From contig JAJLLM010000062.1 in the NCBI GenBank assembly GCA_033837965.1, forward strand, positions 1 to 5,572: a stretch of DNA of 5,572 nucleotides. Direction: 5' to 3'. The first letter of the stretch is position 1; every line of letters starts with the position of its first letter. The DNA is from Pseudazoarcus pumilus_A. Its GTDB lineage: Bacteria > Pseudomonadota > Gammaproteobacteria > Burkholderiales > Rhodocyclaceae. Of this stretch, positions 1 through 5,572 are shown piece after piece. The position numbers and the translations under genes were made by a program. The notes beneath the pieces were generated by a model that had not been told where the DNA came from, made no database searches, and was given only the letters and a program-made list of their open reading frames with translations.

Positions 1-1
1 C

Positions 2-745
2 GACTACCCCACCCACGCCGCCAGCCTGCCGGTGGCGATGATCCCCAACTGTGCGGCCACGCGCCACGTGCATTTCCATCTGGACGGCTCCGGCCCTGCA
101 CACCTCGAAACGCCGAAGCTCGAAGACTGGCCGGCCGTCACCTGGCAGGCCGACACCAAGGTCGCGACCCGCGTAAATCTCGATACGCTGAGCAAGGAAG
201 AAGTCGCCTCGTGGAAGCCCGGTCAGGTGCTGCTGCTCAACGGCAGGATGCTCACCGGCCGCGACGCCGCACACAAACGCATCGCCGACATGCTGGCCAA
301 GGGCGAGAAGCTGCCGGTCGATTTCACCAACCGCATCATCTACTACGTCGGCCCGGTCGATCCGGTGCGTGACGAAGCGGTCGGCCCGGCCGGCCCGACC
401 ACCGCCACGCGCATGGACAAGTTCACGCGCATGATGCTGGAGCAGACCGGGCTCATCGCCATGGTCGGCAAGGCCGAACGCGGCCCCACCGCCATCGAGG
501 CCATCCGCGACAACCGCTCCGCCTATCTGATGGCGGTCGGCGGTGCGGCCTACCTCGTTTCGAAGGCCATCAAGAATGCGAAAGTCGTTGGTTTCGAGGA
601 TCTGGGCATGGAGGCCATCTACGAATTCGACGTGGTCGACATGCCGGTGACGGTGGCCGTCGACGCGCAGGGCACGAGCGTGCATGAGACCGGCCCGAAG
701 GAATGGGCCGCGAAGATTGCCGGCATTCCGGTGGCGCTGGCCTGA
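2..745 (+). CDS. Fumarate hydratase class I, 3' part (partial)
   Basis: Iron-sulfur (class I) fumarase, which reversibly hydrates fumarate to L-malate in the cytoplasmic TCA cycle. The frame is open from base 2, so the gene begins outside the window and 247 C-terminal residues are visible. An internal ATG at 32 is not the real start, because the conserved sequence before it (YPTHAASLPVA) belongs to the family. Visible hallmarks are PNCAATRH near fragment residues 15-22, WKPGQ..LLNG..LTGRDAAHKR, NRIIYYVGPVDPVRDE, GPAGPTTATRMD, GKAERGP and FEDLGMEAIYEFDV. If the full protein is about 548 residues, as in E. coli FumA, the Cys in PNCAATRH falls near position 318, which I recall as the third ligand of the 4Fe-4S cluster. 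The end is intact, with a TGA stop at 743-745. The family call is very secure. Whether it best matches fumA or fumB cannot be judged from this half, so no symbol is given. Confidence 0.95.
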   Translation, partial: DYPTHAASLPVAMIPNCAATRHVHFHLDGSGPAHLETPKLEDWPAVTWQADTKVATRVNLDTLSKEEVASWKPGQVLLLNGRMLTGRDAAHKRIADMLAKGEKLPVDFTNRIIYYVGPVDPVRDEAVGPAGPTTATRMDKFTRMMLEQTGLIAMVGKAERGPTAIEAIRDNRSAYLMAVGGAAYLVSKAIKNAKVVGFEDLGMEAIYEFDVVDMPVTVAVDAQGTSVHETGPKEWAAKIAGIPVALA

Positions 746-753
746 GGCCGGGC

Positions 754-759
754 TATAAT
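754..759 (+). promoter_or_regulatory. -10 box of the tRNA-Thr promoter
   Basis: A perfect TATAAT lies 8 bases after the fumarase stop and 9 bases before the tRNA. Transcription would start near 766, giving a 5' leader of only a few bases. No good -35 hexamer is seen at 16-18 bp upstream, a position inside the last fumarase codons. The bases between the -10 box and the predicted start are almost all G/C (CGCGCCC), which resembles the GC-rich discriminator of stringently controlled stable-RNA promoters. The -10 match is seen; the regulation is inferred. Confidence 0.6.
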
Positions 760-768
760 CGCGCCCTC

Positions 769-841
769 GCCGCTTTAGCTCAGTTGGTAGAGCAACCGCC
801 TTGTAAGCGGTAGGTCGTCAGTTCGAATCCGACAAGCGGCA
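769..841 (+). tRNA. tRNA-Thr (anticodon UGU)
   Basis: A complete cloverleaf of 73 nt. The acceptor stem GCCGCTT (769-775) pairs with AAGCGGC (834-840), and the discriminator is A841. The D arm carries the AGTTGGTA loop. The anticodon stem ACCGC/GCGGT encloses CTTGTAA, with anticodon TGT at 802-804 reading ACA and probably other ACN codons. The variable loop is AGGTC, and the T arm has the TTCGAAT loop. The T stem contains one A-C mismatch; as I recall it, E. coli tRNA-Thr(UGU) has the same mismatch, so this is not a defect. The 3' CCA is not encoded, because the next bases are TGA, so CCA must be added by nucleotidyltransferase. The gene stands alone between the fumarase gene and a hairpin terminator. 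Confidence 0.97.
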
Positions 842-849
842 TGAACAAA

Positions 850-879
850 AAGAAAGCCAACCGGAAGGTTGGCTTTCTT
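850..879. terminator. Bidirectional Rho-independent terminator
   Basis: A perfect 13-bp stem (850-862 with 867-879; core AAAGCCAACC/GGTTGGCTTT) closes a GGAA tetraloop. On the plus strand the 3' arm and flank are T-rich (TTTCTTGTCT), which suits termination of tRNA-Thr. On the minus strand the hairpin is followed by TTTTTGTT, a better U-tract, 18 bases beyond the TetR stop codon. One hairpin can therefore end both convergent transcripts. Confidence 0.85.
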
Positions 880-896
880 GTCTGCGCCGCGGCACG

Positions 897-1550
897 TCAG
901 CTCAGGGTGGCCGCCTTGGACTTGCGCAGGGCGTCCTGCAGCGCAGCCACCATCACCCGCCGGGCCTGCTGCTTCATGGCCTGAAAACGCGGATCGGCCA
1001 CGCCACCGCGCCCGAACAGCGCGGTACTGCCTTCCGACACACAACCCAGCAGATAGGCGCAGGCCTTCAGTTCTTCCGCCGCCGCATGCTCGGGAGAAAC
1101 CCCCAGAGCCCTGAGCAGGGCCAGCACGGCGCCGTCATAGATGTGGTCGAGGCTCTCCGCCACGAAGGGGTGCTGATTGGCCATGGCCCACAGTTCCGGA
1201 AACATGTGCACGGTGTCGGGGGCAACCGCATCGTCAAGCAACCAGTCCACCATTTCGTTCAGCCCCACGTCATCCCGCATCGCCAGGTCGGAACACATCT
1301 GTTCGAACTGATGCGCATACTTCTCCAGCAGCCGCTCGGACAAGGCGCGGATCAGGTCGTTGCGCGTGGGAAAGTAATAGGTCAGGTTGCCCGGCGCGAT
1401 CCCCACCGCCGAGGCCACCTGGGGAATCGAGAATCCGGCGAGCCCCAGCGTCGCCAGTACGCGCGCGGCACCATCCAGGATGGCCTCACGGGTCTGAGCA
1501 CCCTGGACGGTGCGTCGGCGGGCCTTGCGTTGTTCGGGCTGGAGAATCAT
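897..1550 (-). CDS. TetR-family transcriptional regulator
   Basis: A 217-aa one-component repressor-type protein. The N-terminal TetR DNA-binding domain spans about residues 20-66: TREAILDGAARVLATLGLAG is helix 1, SIPQVASAVGI the HTH entry, and GNLTYYFPTRNDLI (54-67) the recognition helix and following conserved F. The remaining roughly 150 residues form the variable ligand-binding and dimer domain, with a conserved-looking FPELWAMANQHPFVAESL stretch near 117-134. The ligand is unknown. ATG at 1548-1550 is chosen with a weak GAG 8 bases upstream. A GTG at 1557-1559 would add three residues and has no better ribosome site, so the start is uncertain by 9 bases. The gene runs divergently from the DUF2238 gene, the usual arrangement for a TetR controlling its neighbour and itself. 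That target is inferred. No convincing promoter for this gene was found in the spacer. Confidence 0.93.
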   Translation of the reverse strand: MILQPEQRKARRRTVQGAQTREAILDGAARVLATLGLAGFSIPQVASAVGIAPGNLTYYFPTRNDLIRALSERLLEKYAHQFEQMCSDLAMRDDVGLNEMVDWLLDDAVAPDTVHMFPELWAMANQHPFVAESLDHIYDGAVLALLRALGVSPEHAAAEELKACAYLLGCVSEGSTALFGRGGVADPRFQAMKQQARRVMVAALQDALRKSKAATLS

Positions 1551-1647
1551 GGACTGCACTCGGCTGAGGGATTTGCGTCCGATTCTCGTCGATATTGCAT
1601 AGGCTCGCCGGGCGTAATCGCATCCAATTGCAAATATTCACACGGAA

Positions 1648-1676
1648 TTTTCATGCTCACCGGGCAGGCCTACAAT
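1648..1676 (+). promoter_or_regulatory. Sigma-70-like promoter for the DUF2238 gene
   Basis: TTTTCA (1648-1653; 4 of 6 match TTGACA) and TACAAT (1671-1676; 5 of 6 match TATAAT) are separated by 17 bp. The predicted start is near 1683, leaving a leader of about 26 nt that contains AAGGAG at 1694-1699. It is the best promoter-like pair in the divergent TetR/DUF2238 spacer. It is called by eye and has no experimental support. Confidence 0.55.
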
Positions 1677-1680
1677 AGGC
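1668..1680. promoter_or_regulatory. Candidate operator: 13-bp inverted repeat over the -10 box
   Basis: GCCTA (1668-1672), CAA, TAGGC (1676-1680) is a perfect 5-3-5 inverted repeat. It covers the predicted -10 hexamer of the DUF2238 promoter exactly, where a bound TetR dimer would block RNA polymerase. The palindrome is seen. Its use as the TetR operator is inference, and many TetR sites are longer (15 bp or more). Confidence 0.35.
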
Positions 1681-1708
1681 GCCGGAACGCATCAAGGAGT
1701 ACCGCCCG

Positions 1709-2332
1709 ATGAACACCCGCACACTGCCGGCCGGCATGTTGATCCTGGTCGTAGCGGCCCTGATCTGGTCGGGCATCGCGCCCTACCAGCGCGACGTCTG
1801 GCTCGCAGAGGTCATGCCGGTGCTGATCGCAATTCCCCTGCTGACGCTCACCGCACGCCGCTTCCCTCTGACGCCCCTGTGCTACAGCATGATCACCCTG
1901 TTTGCACTGATTCTGGTACTGGGTGGCGCATATACCTATGCCCGCGTTCCGCTCGGCTTCACCCTGCAGGAGTGGCTCGACCTGAGCCGCAACCCCTATG
2001 ACCGCATCGGCCATTTCTTCCAGGGTGCAACGCCGGCCATCGTCGCGCGCGAGCTGCTGCTGCGCACTTCGCCGCTGCGCGCCGGCAAGTGGCTGTTCGT
2101 CGTCGTCACGCTGTCGTGCCTCGGCATCAGCGCGGCCTACGAGCTGATCGAGTGGCTGGCCGCCATCCTGTGGGCCGACGGCTCGGTCGAATTCCTCGGC
2201 ACGCAGGGTGATGTGTGGGACGCGCAGTGGGACATGTTCTCCGCGCTCGTCGGCGCAATCACGGCACAGTTGCTGTTCATGCGGCTGCATGATCGGCAGT
2301 TGCAGAAATTGCAACAGCCCCCGTTCGAATGA
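1709..2332 (+). CDS. yjdF: DUF2238 / YjdF-type inner-membrane protein
   Basis: A 207-aa polytopic membrane protein of the DUF2238 family, to which E. coli YjdF belongs; its biochemical role is unknown. Likely membrane segments are at residues 7-24, 32-49, 58-77, 127-152 and 175-191. Family-type polar motifs sit near or between them: NPYDRIGHFFQGATPA with ARELLLR (95-119), YELIEW (144-149) and TQGDVWDAQWDM (165-176). These supply conserved-looking Asp, His and Glu residues (D98, H102, E115, E145, E148, D168, D171, D175) that could form a buried polar or metal site; this is inference. The start is supported by AAGGAG at 1694-1699, nine bases upstream. The length matches the family. The gene diverges from the TetR regulator, and a promoter with an overlapping palindrome lies in the spacer, so TetR control is plausible. 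The symbol is given by family resemblance to E. coli YjdF, not proven orthology. Confidence 0.85.
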   Translation: MNTRTLPAGMLILVVAALIWSGIAPYQRDVWLAEVMPVLIAIPLLTLTARRFPLTPLCYSMITLFALILVLGGAYTYARVPLGFTLQEWLDLSRNPYDRIGHFFQGATPAIVARELLLRTSPLRAGKWLFVVVTLSCLGISAAYELIEWLAAILWADGSVEFLGTQGDVWDAQWDMFSALVGAITAQLLFMRLHDRQLQKLQQPPFE

Positions 2333-2382
2333 TTCAGCTCGCGCCCGGTTTCTGCTAATTTTTCATCGCCCCCTGCCCGTAC

Positions 2383-2387
2383 GGAGG
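2383..2387 (+). promoter_or_regulatory. Ribosome binding site fixing the start at 2394
   Basis: GGAGG lies 6 bases before ATG 2394. It decides the start of the following gene against an in-frame ATG at 2208 that would lie inside the DUF2238 gene and has no such site. Confidence 0.8.
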
Positions 2388-2393
2388 AACGCG

Positions 2394-3023
2394 ATGGACA
2401 TCCTTTCGAGCATTTCCGCCCAGACCGCCGCGTTGCGGCTGCCTCTGTATGCGGTCACCCTGACCGCCCTGCCCCGTCCGAACACGCCCTTGCTGCTGAT
2501 GCTGCACTGGCACGGCTTTCGCCGCGACGAGCGCGCGCCCGACCAAAGCCCCGAGGCGCACCGCGCAGTGCCGGGCAGCGCGCTGCAGCTCAACCCGCCC
2601 TGGCACGCGTTCGAGGAGGTGGAACAGGCGCTGCTCGATGCCGCCTGGCAACTCGGCGCGTGGGACGTCGAACGACACGCCCGGCGCGCCTGCTCGACCG
2701 TCGGCGCGCCCGAGCGCGAGGCGCTGGAGTGCCGTCAGGCCTTCGGCGAGAACCCGTTCGCTCCGGGCGACGAGTCTCACCTGCTGGTCGAGGCGCCCGA
2801 CCGCGCCGAGATGCTGCGCTTCGCACACGACAAGGGCTACGTGCGCTGGCAGTTCCGCCCGGTGCGCGGCGGGCTGTGGTGCGACACCGCGGACGACGAC
2901 ACGCTGGGCCCCGACGGCGGCCGCGCGCCGCCCTGCCCGGTCACGCTCGAAGCGCCGCCGCACAGGCCGGGAGCGCCCTTCGTCTATCGCCTAGGCAAGG
3001 TGTCACGCATCATCGTGCGTTGA
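2394..3023 (+). CDS. Hypothetical protein, 209 aa, between DUF2238 and groES
   Basis: I do not recognise a family. The frame stays open upstream to 2208 inside the DUF2238 gene, but GGAGG at 2383-2387 points to ATG 2394. The product looks soluble and cytoplasmic, with no signal peptide or membrane segment. Features are LLLMLHWHGF (33-42), a Trp/His-rich segment NPPWHAFEEVEQALLDAAWQ (67-86), four Cys (100, 113, 163, 181), a segment HDKGYVRWQFRPVRGGLW (145-162), an acidic patch DTADDD (164-169) and a basic end (KVSRIIVR). The Cys spacing does not form a clear zinc motif. It begins 61 bases after the DUF2238 stop and may be read through from that promoter. A weak extended -10 (TGCTAATTT, 2353-2361) without a good -35 could also start it. 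The groESL heat-shock promoter begins 15 bases after its stop. Good codon structure and a strong ribosome site support a real gene. Confidence 0.75.
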   Translation: MDILSSISAQTAALRLPLYAVTLTALPRPNTPLLLMLHWHGFRRDERAPDQSPEAHRAVPGSALQLNPPWHAFEEVEQALLDAAWQLGAWDVERHARRACSTVGAPEREALECRQAFGENPFAPGDESHLLVEAPDRAEMLRFAHDKGYVRWQFRPVRGGLWCDTADDDTLGPDGGRAPPCPVTLEAPPHRPGAPFVYRLGKVSRIIVR

Positions 3024-3038
3024 GGCCTTTCCTGCACT

Positions 3039-3067
3039 CTTGAAATTTTTTCGGGCGATCCCCAACT
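3039..3067 (+). promoter_or_regulatory. Sigma-32 heat-shock promoter of groESL
   Basis: CTTGAAA (3039-3045) matches the full -35 consensus of the RpoH heat-shock sigma factor. CCCCAACT (3060-3067) matches the -10 consensus CCCCATnT except at one base. The spacing is 14 bp, inside the usual 13-15 range. Transcription should start near 3073-3075, giving a leader of about 115 nt before groES. No CIRCE repeat is present, so HrcA control is not indicated. Confidence 0.9.
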
Positions 3068-3075
3068 CTCCGTCC

Positions 3076-3094
3076 GTCGGGCGCAAGGCCCGAC
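3076..3094 (+). other. 5'-end hairpin of the groESL leader
   Basis: GTCGGGC (3076-3082) pairs perfectly with GCCCGAC (3088-3094) around a GCAAG loop. It can be lengthened by CC/GG (3074-3075 with 3096-3097) across a bulged C3095. It would sit at or within a few bases of the 5' end of the heat-shock transcript. No T-run follows, so it is not a terminator. Stem-loops at an mRNA's 5' end are known to slow RNase E-dependent decay; that role here is inferred. Confidence 0.6.
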
Positions 3095-3104
3095 CGGAAG
3101 TGTC

Positions 3105-3132
3105 CGCCGCGCCCGGTTTTCCGGGCGAGGCG
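3105..3132 (+). other. Second, stronger hairpin of the groESL leader
   Basis: CGCCCGG (3110-3116) pairs perfectly with CCGGGCG (3121-3127) around a TTTT loop. Below one G-A mismatch (3109/3128), CGCC (3105-3108) pairs with GGCG (3129-3132), for 11 pairs in all. No T-run follows, so it is a leader structure rather than a terminator. Together with the 5' hairpin it fills most of the first half of the leader. Confidence 0.6.
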
Positions 3133-3190
3133 ACTCCGTTGCGTTTCGTTTGTTGAATCAGATGAATGAACTCGTAAAGGAGAGAACAAG

Positions 3191-3505
3191 ATGAAGATCC
3201 GTCCGCTACGCGACCGCATCATCGTCAAGCGCATCGAAGCCCAGCGCACAACCGCCTCGGGCATCGTGATCCCCGACAACGCCGCCGAGAAGCCCGAGCA
3301 GGGTGAAGTCATCGCCGTCGGCCCCGGTCGTCACAACGACAAGGGAGAACTGGTGGCGATGCACGTCAAGGTCGGCGAGCACGTGCTGTTCGGCAAGTAC
3401 GCCGGCCAGACCGTCAAGGTCGACGGCGAGGAACTGCTGGTGATGCGCGAGGATGACGTGATGGGCGTCATCGAGCACACCGAGGCCATGAAGAAGGCCG
3501 CCTGA
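3191..3505 (+). CDS. groES: Co-chaperonin GroES (Cpn10)
   Basis: GroES forms the heptameric lid that caps the GroEL cavity during ATP-driven folding in the cytoplasm. The N-terminus MKIRPLRDRIIVKR is typical. The mobile loop that contacts GroEL is around residues 16-33, with the SGIVIP contact motif at 23-28. GEVIAVGPG (38-46), VKVGEHVLFGKYAG (59-72) and the closing ELLVMREDDVMGVIE (81-95) complete the beta-barrel. It has 104 residues against about 95-97 usually. The excess is a C-terminal extension of nine residues (HTEAMKKAA) beyond the normal end. The start has AAGGAG at 3177-3182, eight bases upstream. groEL follows after 35 bases in the same operon, behind the sigma-32 promoter at 3039-3067. 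Confidence 0.98.
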   Translation: MKIRPLRDRIIVKRIEAQRTTASGIVIPDNAAEKPEQGEVIAVGPGRHNDKGELVAMHVKVGEHVLFGKYAGQTVKVDGEELLVMREDDVMGVIEHTEAMKKAA

Positions 3506-3540
3506 CGCACCCGGAAACACGTTTTTCAGGAGACTGGAAC

Positions 3541-5160
<1,620 letters not shown>

Positions 5161-5185
5161 GCGGTCCATCCCGCATCGGGTGACG

Positions 5186-5224
5186 AAACGGGCCGGGGCG
5201 GCGAGGCCGCCCCGGCCCGTTTTT
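5186..5224. terminator. groESL terminator, shared with the convergent unit
   Basis: A perfect 17-bp GC-rich stem (5186-5202 with 5206-5222) closes a GAG triloop. The right arm runs into TTTTT (5220-5224), giving a textbook Rho-independent terminator 25 bases after groEL. Read on the minus strand it is followed by only TTTCGTC, so it is a weaker terminator for the convergent 72-aa gene. That gene's stop codon (5224-5226) touches the hairpin. Confidence 0.93.
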
Positions 5225-5442
5225 CATTTGCGGCGCTTGCCGCCGTACTGTCGAAAGACAATTCGCGCATCCTCGTGCGCACGGTCGAGCGTACGTATCG
5301 ACGCATCATCGTCGTGCGGGCAGAAGTATTCGTCGTCCTGCGCGCGCATCACCATCGCGATGGCCTCCTCGTCACTGACGTCGTATTTCTCGGTGATCAG
5401 CGTGGTGACTTCGTCGAGGTGTTGTTCGTAACTCATGGGCAT
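5224..5442 (-). CDS. Small acidic hypothetical protein, 72 aa
   Basis: No family is recognised. The protein is rich in Asp/Glu, with a helical N-terminal half (YEQHLDEVTTLITEKYDVSDEEAIAMVMRAQ, about residues 5-35), then a FCPHDDD segment (40-46) with one Cys and nearby His. A second helix (ASIRTLDRAHEDARIVFRQY) precedes a basic tail (GGKRRK). It has no signal peptide or membrane segment. GGAG (5451-5454) lies 8 bases before ATG 5442. A second ATG at 5436 is too far from it, so 5442 is chosen. Only 14 bases separate it from the stop of the upstream transporter gene, so the two are probably co-transcribed. Its stop touches the groEL terminator hairpin. The helical EEA pattern loosely recalls UBA/CUE-like three-helix folds, but this is too weak to call. 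Confidence 0.72.
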   Translation of the reverse strand: MPMSYEQHLDEVTTLITEKYDVSDEEAIAMVMRAQDDEYFCPHDDDASIRTLDRAHEDARIVFRQYGGKRRK

Positions 5443-5450
5443 GGCGGAAT

Positions 5451-5454
5451 CTCC
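5451..5454 (-). promoter_or_regulatory. Ribosome binding site of the 72-aa gene
   Basis: GGAG on the minus strand, 8 bases before ATG 5442 and just past the stop codon (5457-5459) of the upstream transporter gene. This placement favours the first of two nearby ATGs and suggests translation linked to the upstream gene. Confidence 0.6.
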
Positions 5455-5456
5455 GG

Positions 5457-5572
5457 TCAGCGGCGTACGCCGGGCAGCATGAAGCGGCGCTCCAGCCAGC
5501 GCGCGGCGAGCACCACTACCGACACCATGGCCAGATACACGAAACCGGCAGCGACGTAAGCCTTGAAGTATT
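5457..5572 (-). CDS. Probable polar-amino-acid ABC transporter permease, C-terminus (partial)
   Basis: The minus strand is open from the window edge to a TGA at 5457-5459, too short to show as a full ORF. The 37 complete codons read YFKAYVAAGFVYLAMVSVVV followed by LAARWLERRFMLPGVRR. The pattern is a last membrane helix (about AYVAAGFVYLAMVSVVVLAA) followed by a short basic tail with an R-W-L-E-R-R motif. It matches the typical end of HisM/GlnP-type inner-membrane permeases of polar-amino-acid ABC importers, where a closing helix leads to ..LE+R. The rest of the gene lies outside the window. Family assignment from this fragment is by pattern memory only. It is followed after 14 bases by the 72-aa gene in the same direction. 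Confidence 0.55.
   Translation of the reverse strand, partial: YFKAYVAAGFVYLAMVSVVVLAARWLERRFMLPGVRR

Noticed and set aside
822..841. tRNA 3' end as a possible integration (att) site
   Set aside because: No duplicate of the tRNA 3' end and no integrase or phage gene is seen in the window.
775..1044. Minus-strand open frame of 89 aa covering the tRNA, the terminator and the TetR 3' end
   Set aside because: Its C-terminal part is the antisense of the tRNA-Thr gene, a common false protein, and the remainder lies over the TetR coding region in another frame.
1086..1712. Plus-strand open frame of 208 aa opposite the TetR gene
   Set aside because: It is the antisense of TetR and runs through the divergent promoter region. 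It has no ribosome site, and TetR on the other strand has clear domain evidence.
1670..2314. Minus-strand open frame of 214 aa opposite the DUF2238 gene
   Set aside because: Its Gln/Arg-rich composition is that of a shadow frame, while the plus strand encodes an obvious membrane protein with family motifs.
2299..2315. Perfect inverted repeat GTTGCA-5-TGCAAC at the end of the DUF2238 gene
   Set aside because: The stem is short and AT-containing, lies within coding sequence and has no T-run. It is not a terminator, and there is no reason to call it an operator.
2208..2393. In-frame upstream extension of the 209-aa gene to ATG 2208
   Set aside because: It would overlap the DUF2238 gene by 125 bases, reads as Cys/Ser-rich shadow sequence and lacks a ribosome site. 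GGAGG before 2394 is far better.
3034..3039. GCACTC next to the heat-shock promoter, resembling a CIRCE half-site
   Set aside because: No matching GAGTGC arm follows at the required 9-base spacing, so there is no HrcA operator.
3117..3120. TTTT in the leader hairpin as a FourU RNA thermometer
   Set aside because: The four T are the loop of a stable GC stem and are not paired with the Shine-Dalgarno sequence, so the FourU arrangement is absent.

Overview
The window looks like a chromosomal housekeeping stretch from a GC-rich Gram-negative bacterium, most probably a betaproteobacterium of the Rhodocyclales type (Azoarcus/Thauera-like). That placement rests on the GroES/GroEL sequences, the class I fumarase, a sigma-32-type heat-shock promoter and strong third-position GC. 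It is inferred from remembered family sequences, not from a search.

Layout, left to right. (1) The 3' part of a class I (4Fe-4S) fumarate hydratase gene, plus strand, ends at 745. (2) A tRNA-Thr(UGU) gene at 769-841 follows, with its own TATAAT box just after the fumarase stop. (3) A 13-bp hairpin terminator at 850-879 separates the tRNA from a convergent TetR-family regulator on the minus strand (897-1550). (4) The TetR gene diverges from a DUF2238/YjdF-type inner-membrane protein (1709-2332). Their 158-bp spacer carries a sigma-70-like promoter for the membrane protein, with a 13-bp inverted repeat over the -10 box that is a candidate operator. (5) An unrecognised 209-aa protein follows at 2394-3023. 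(6) A near-consensus sigma-32 promoter and a roughly 115-nt structured leader precede groES (3191-3505) and groEL (3541-5160), which end at a very strong hairpin terminator. (7) Convergent on the minus strand are a 72-aa acidic protein (5224-5442) and, just upstream of it, the last 37 codons of what looks like a polar-amino-acid ABC transporter permease running off the window.

Functionally these are several independent units: central carbon metabolism (fumarase), translation (tRNA-Thr), a locally regulated membrane protein (TetR/DUF2238), the GroES/GroEL folding machine under heat-shock control, and the end of a transporter operon. No mobile element, CRISPR array, phage gene or obvious new defence system is visible. 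The most interesting points are the GroEL without a Gly-Gly-Met tail paired with a GroES carrying an extended C-terminus, the structured heat-shock leader, the candidate operator in the TetR/DUF2238 spacer, and two small or unknown proteins next to the chaperonin operon.
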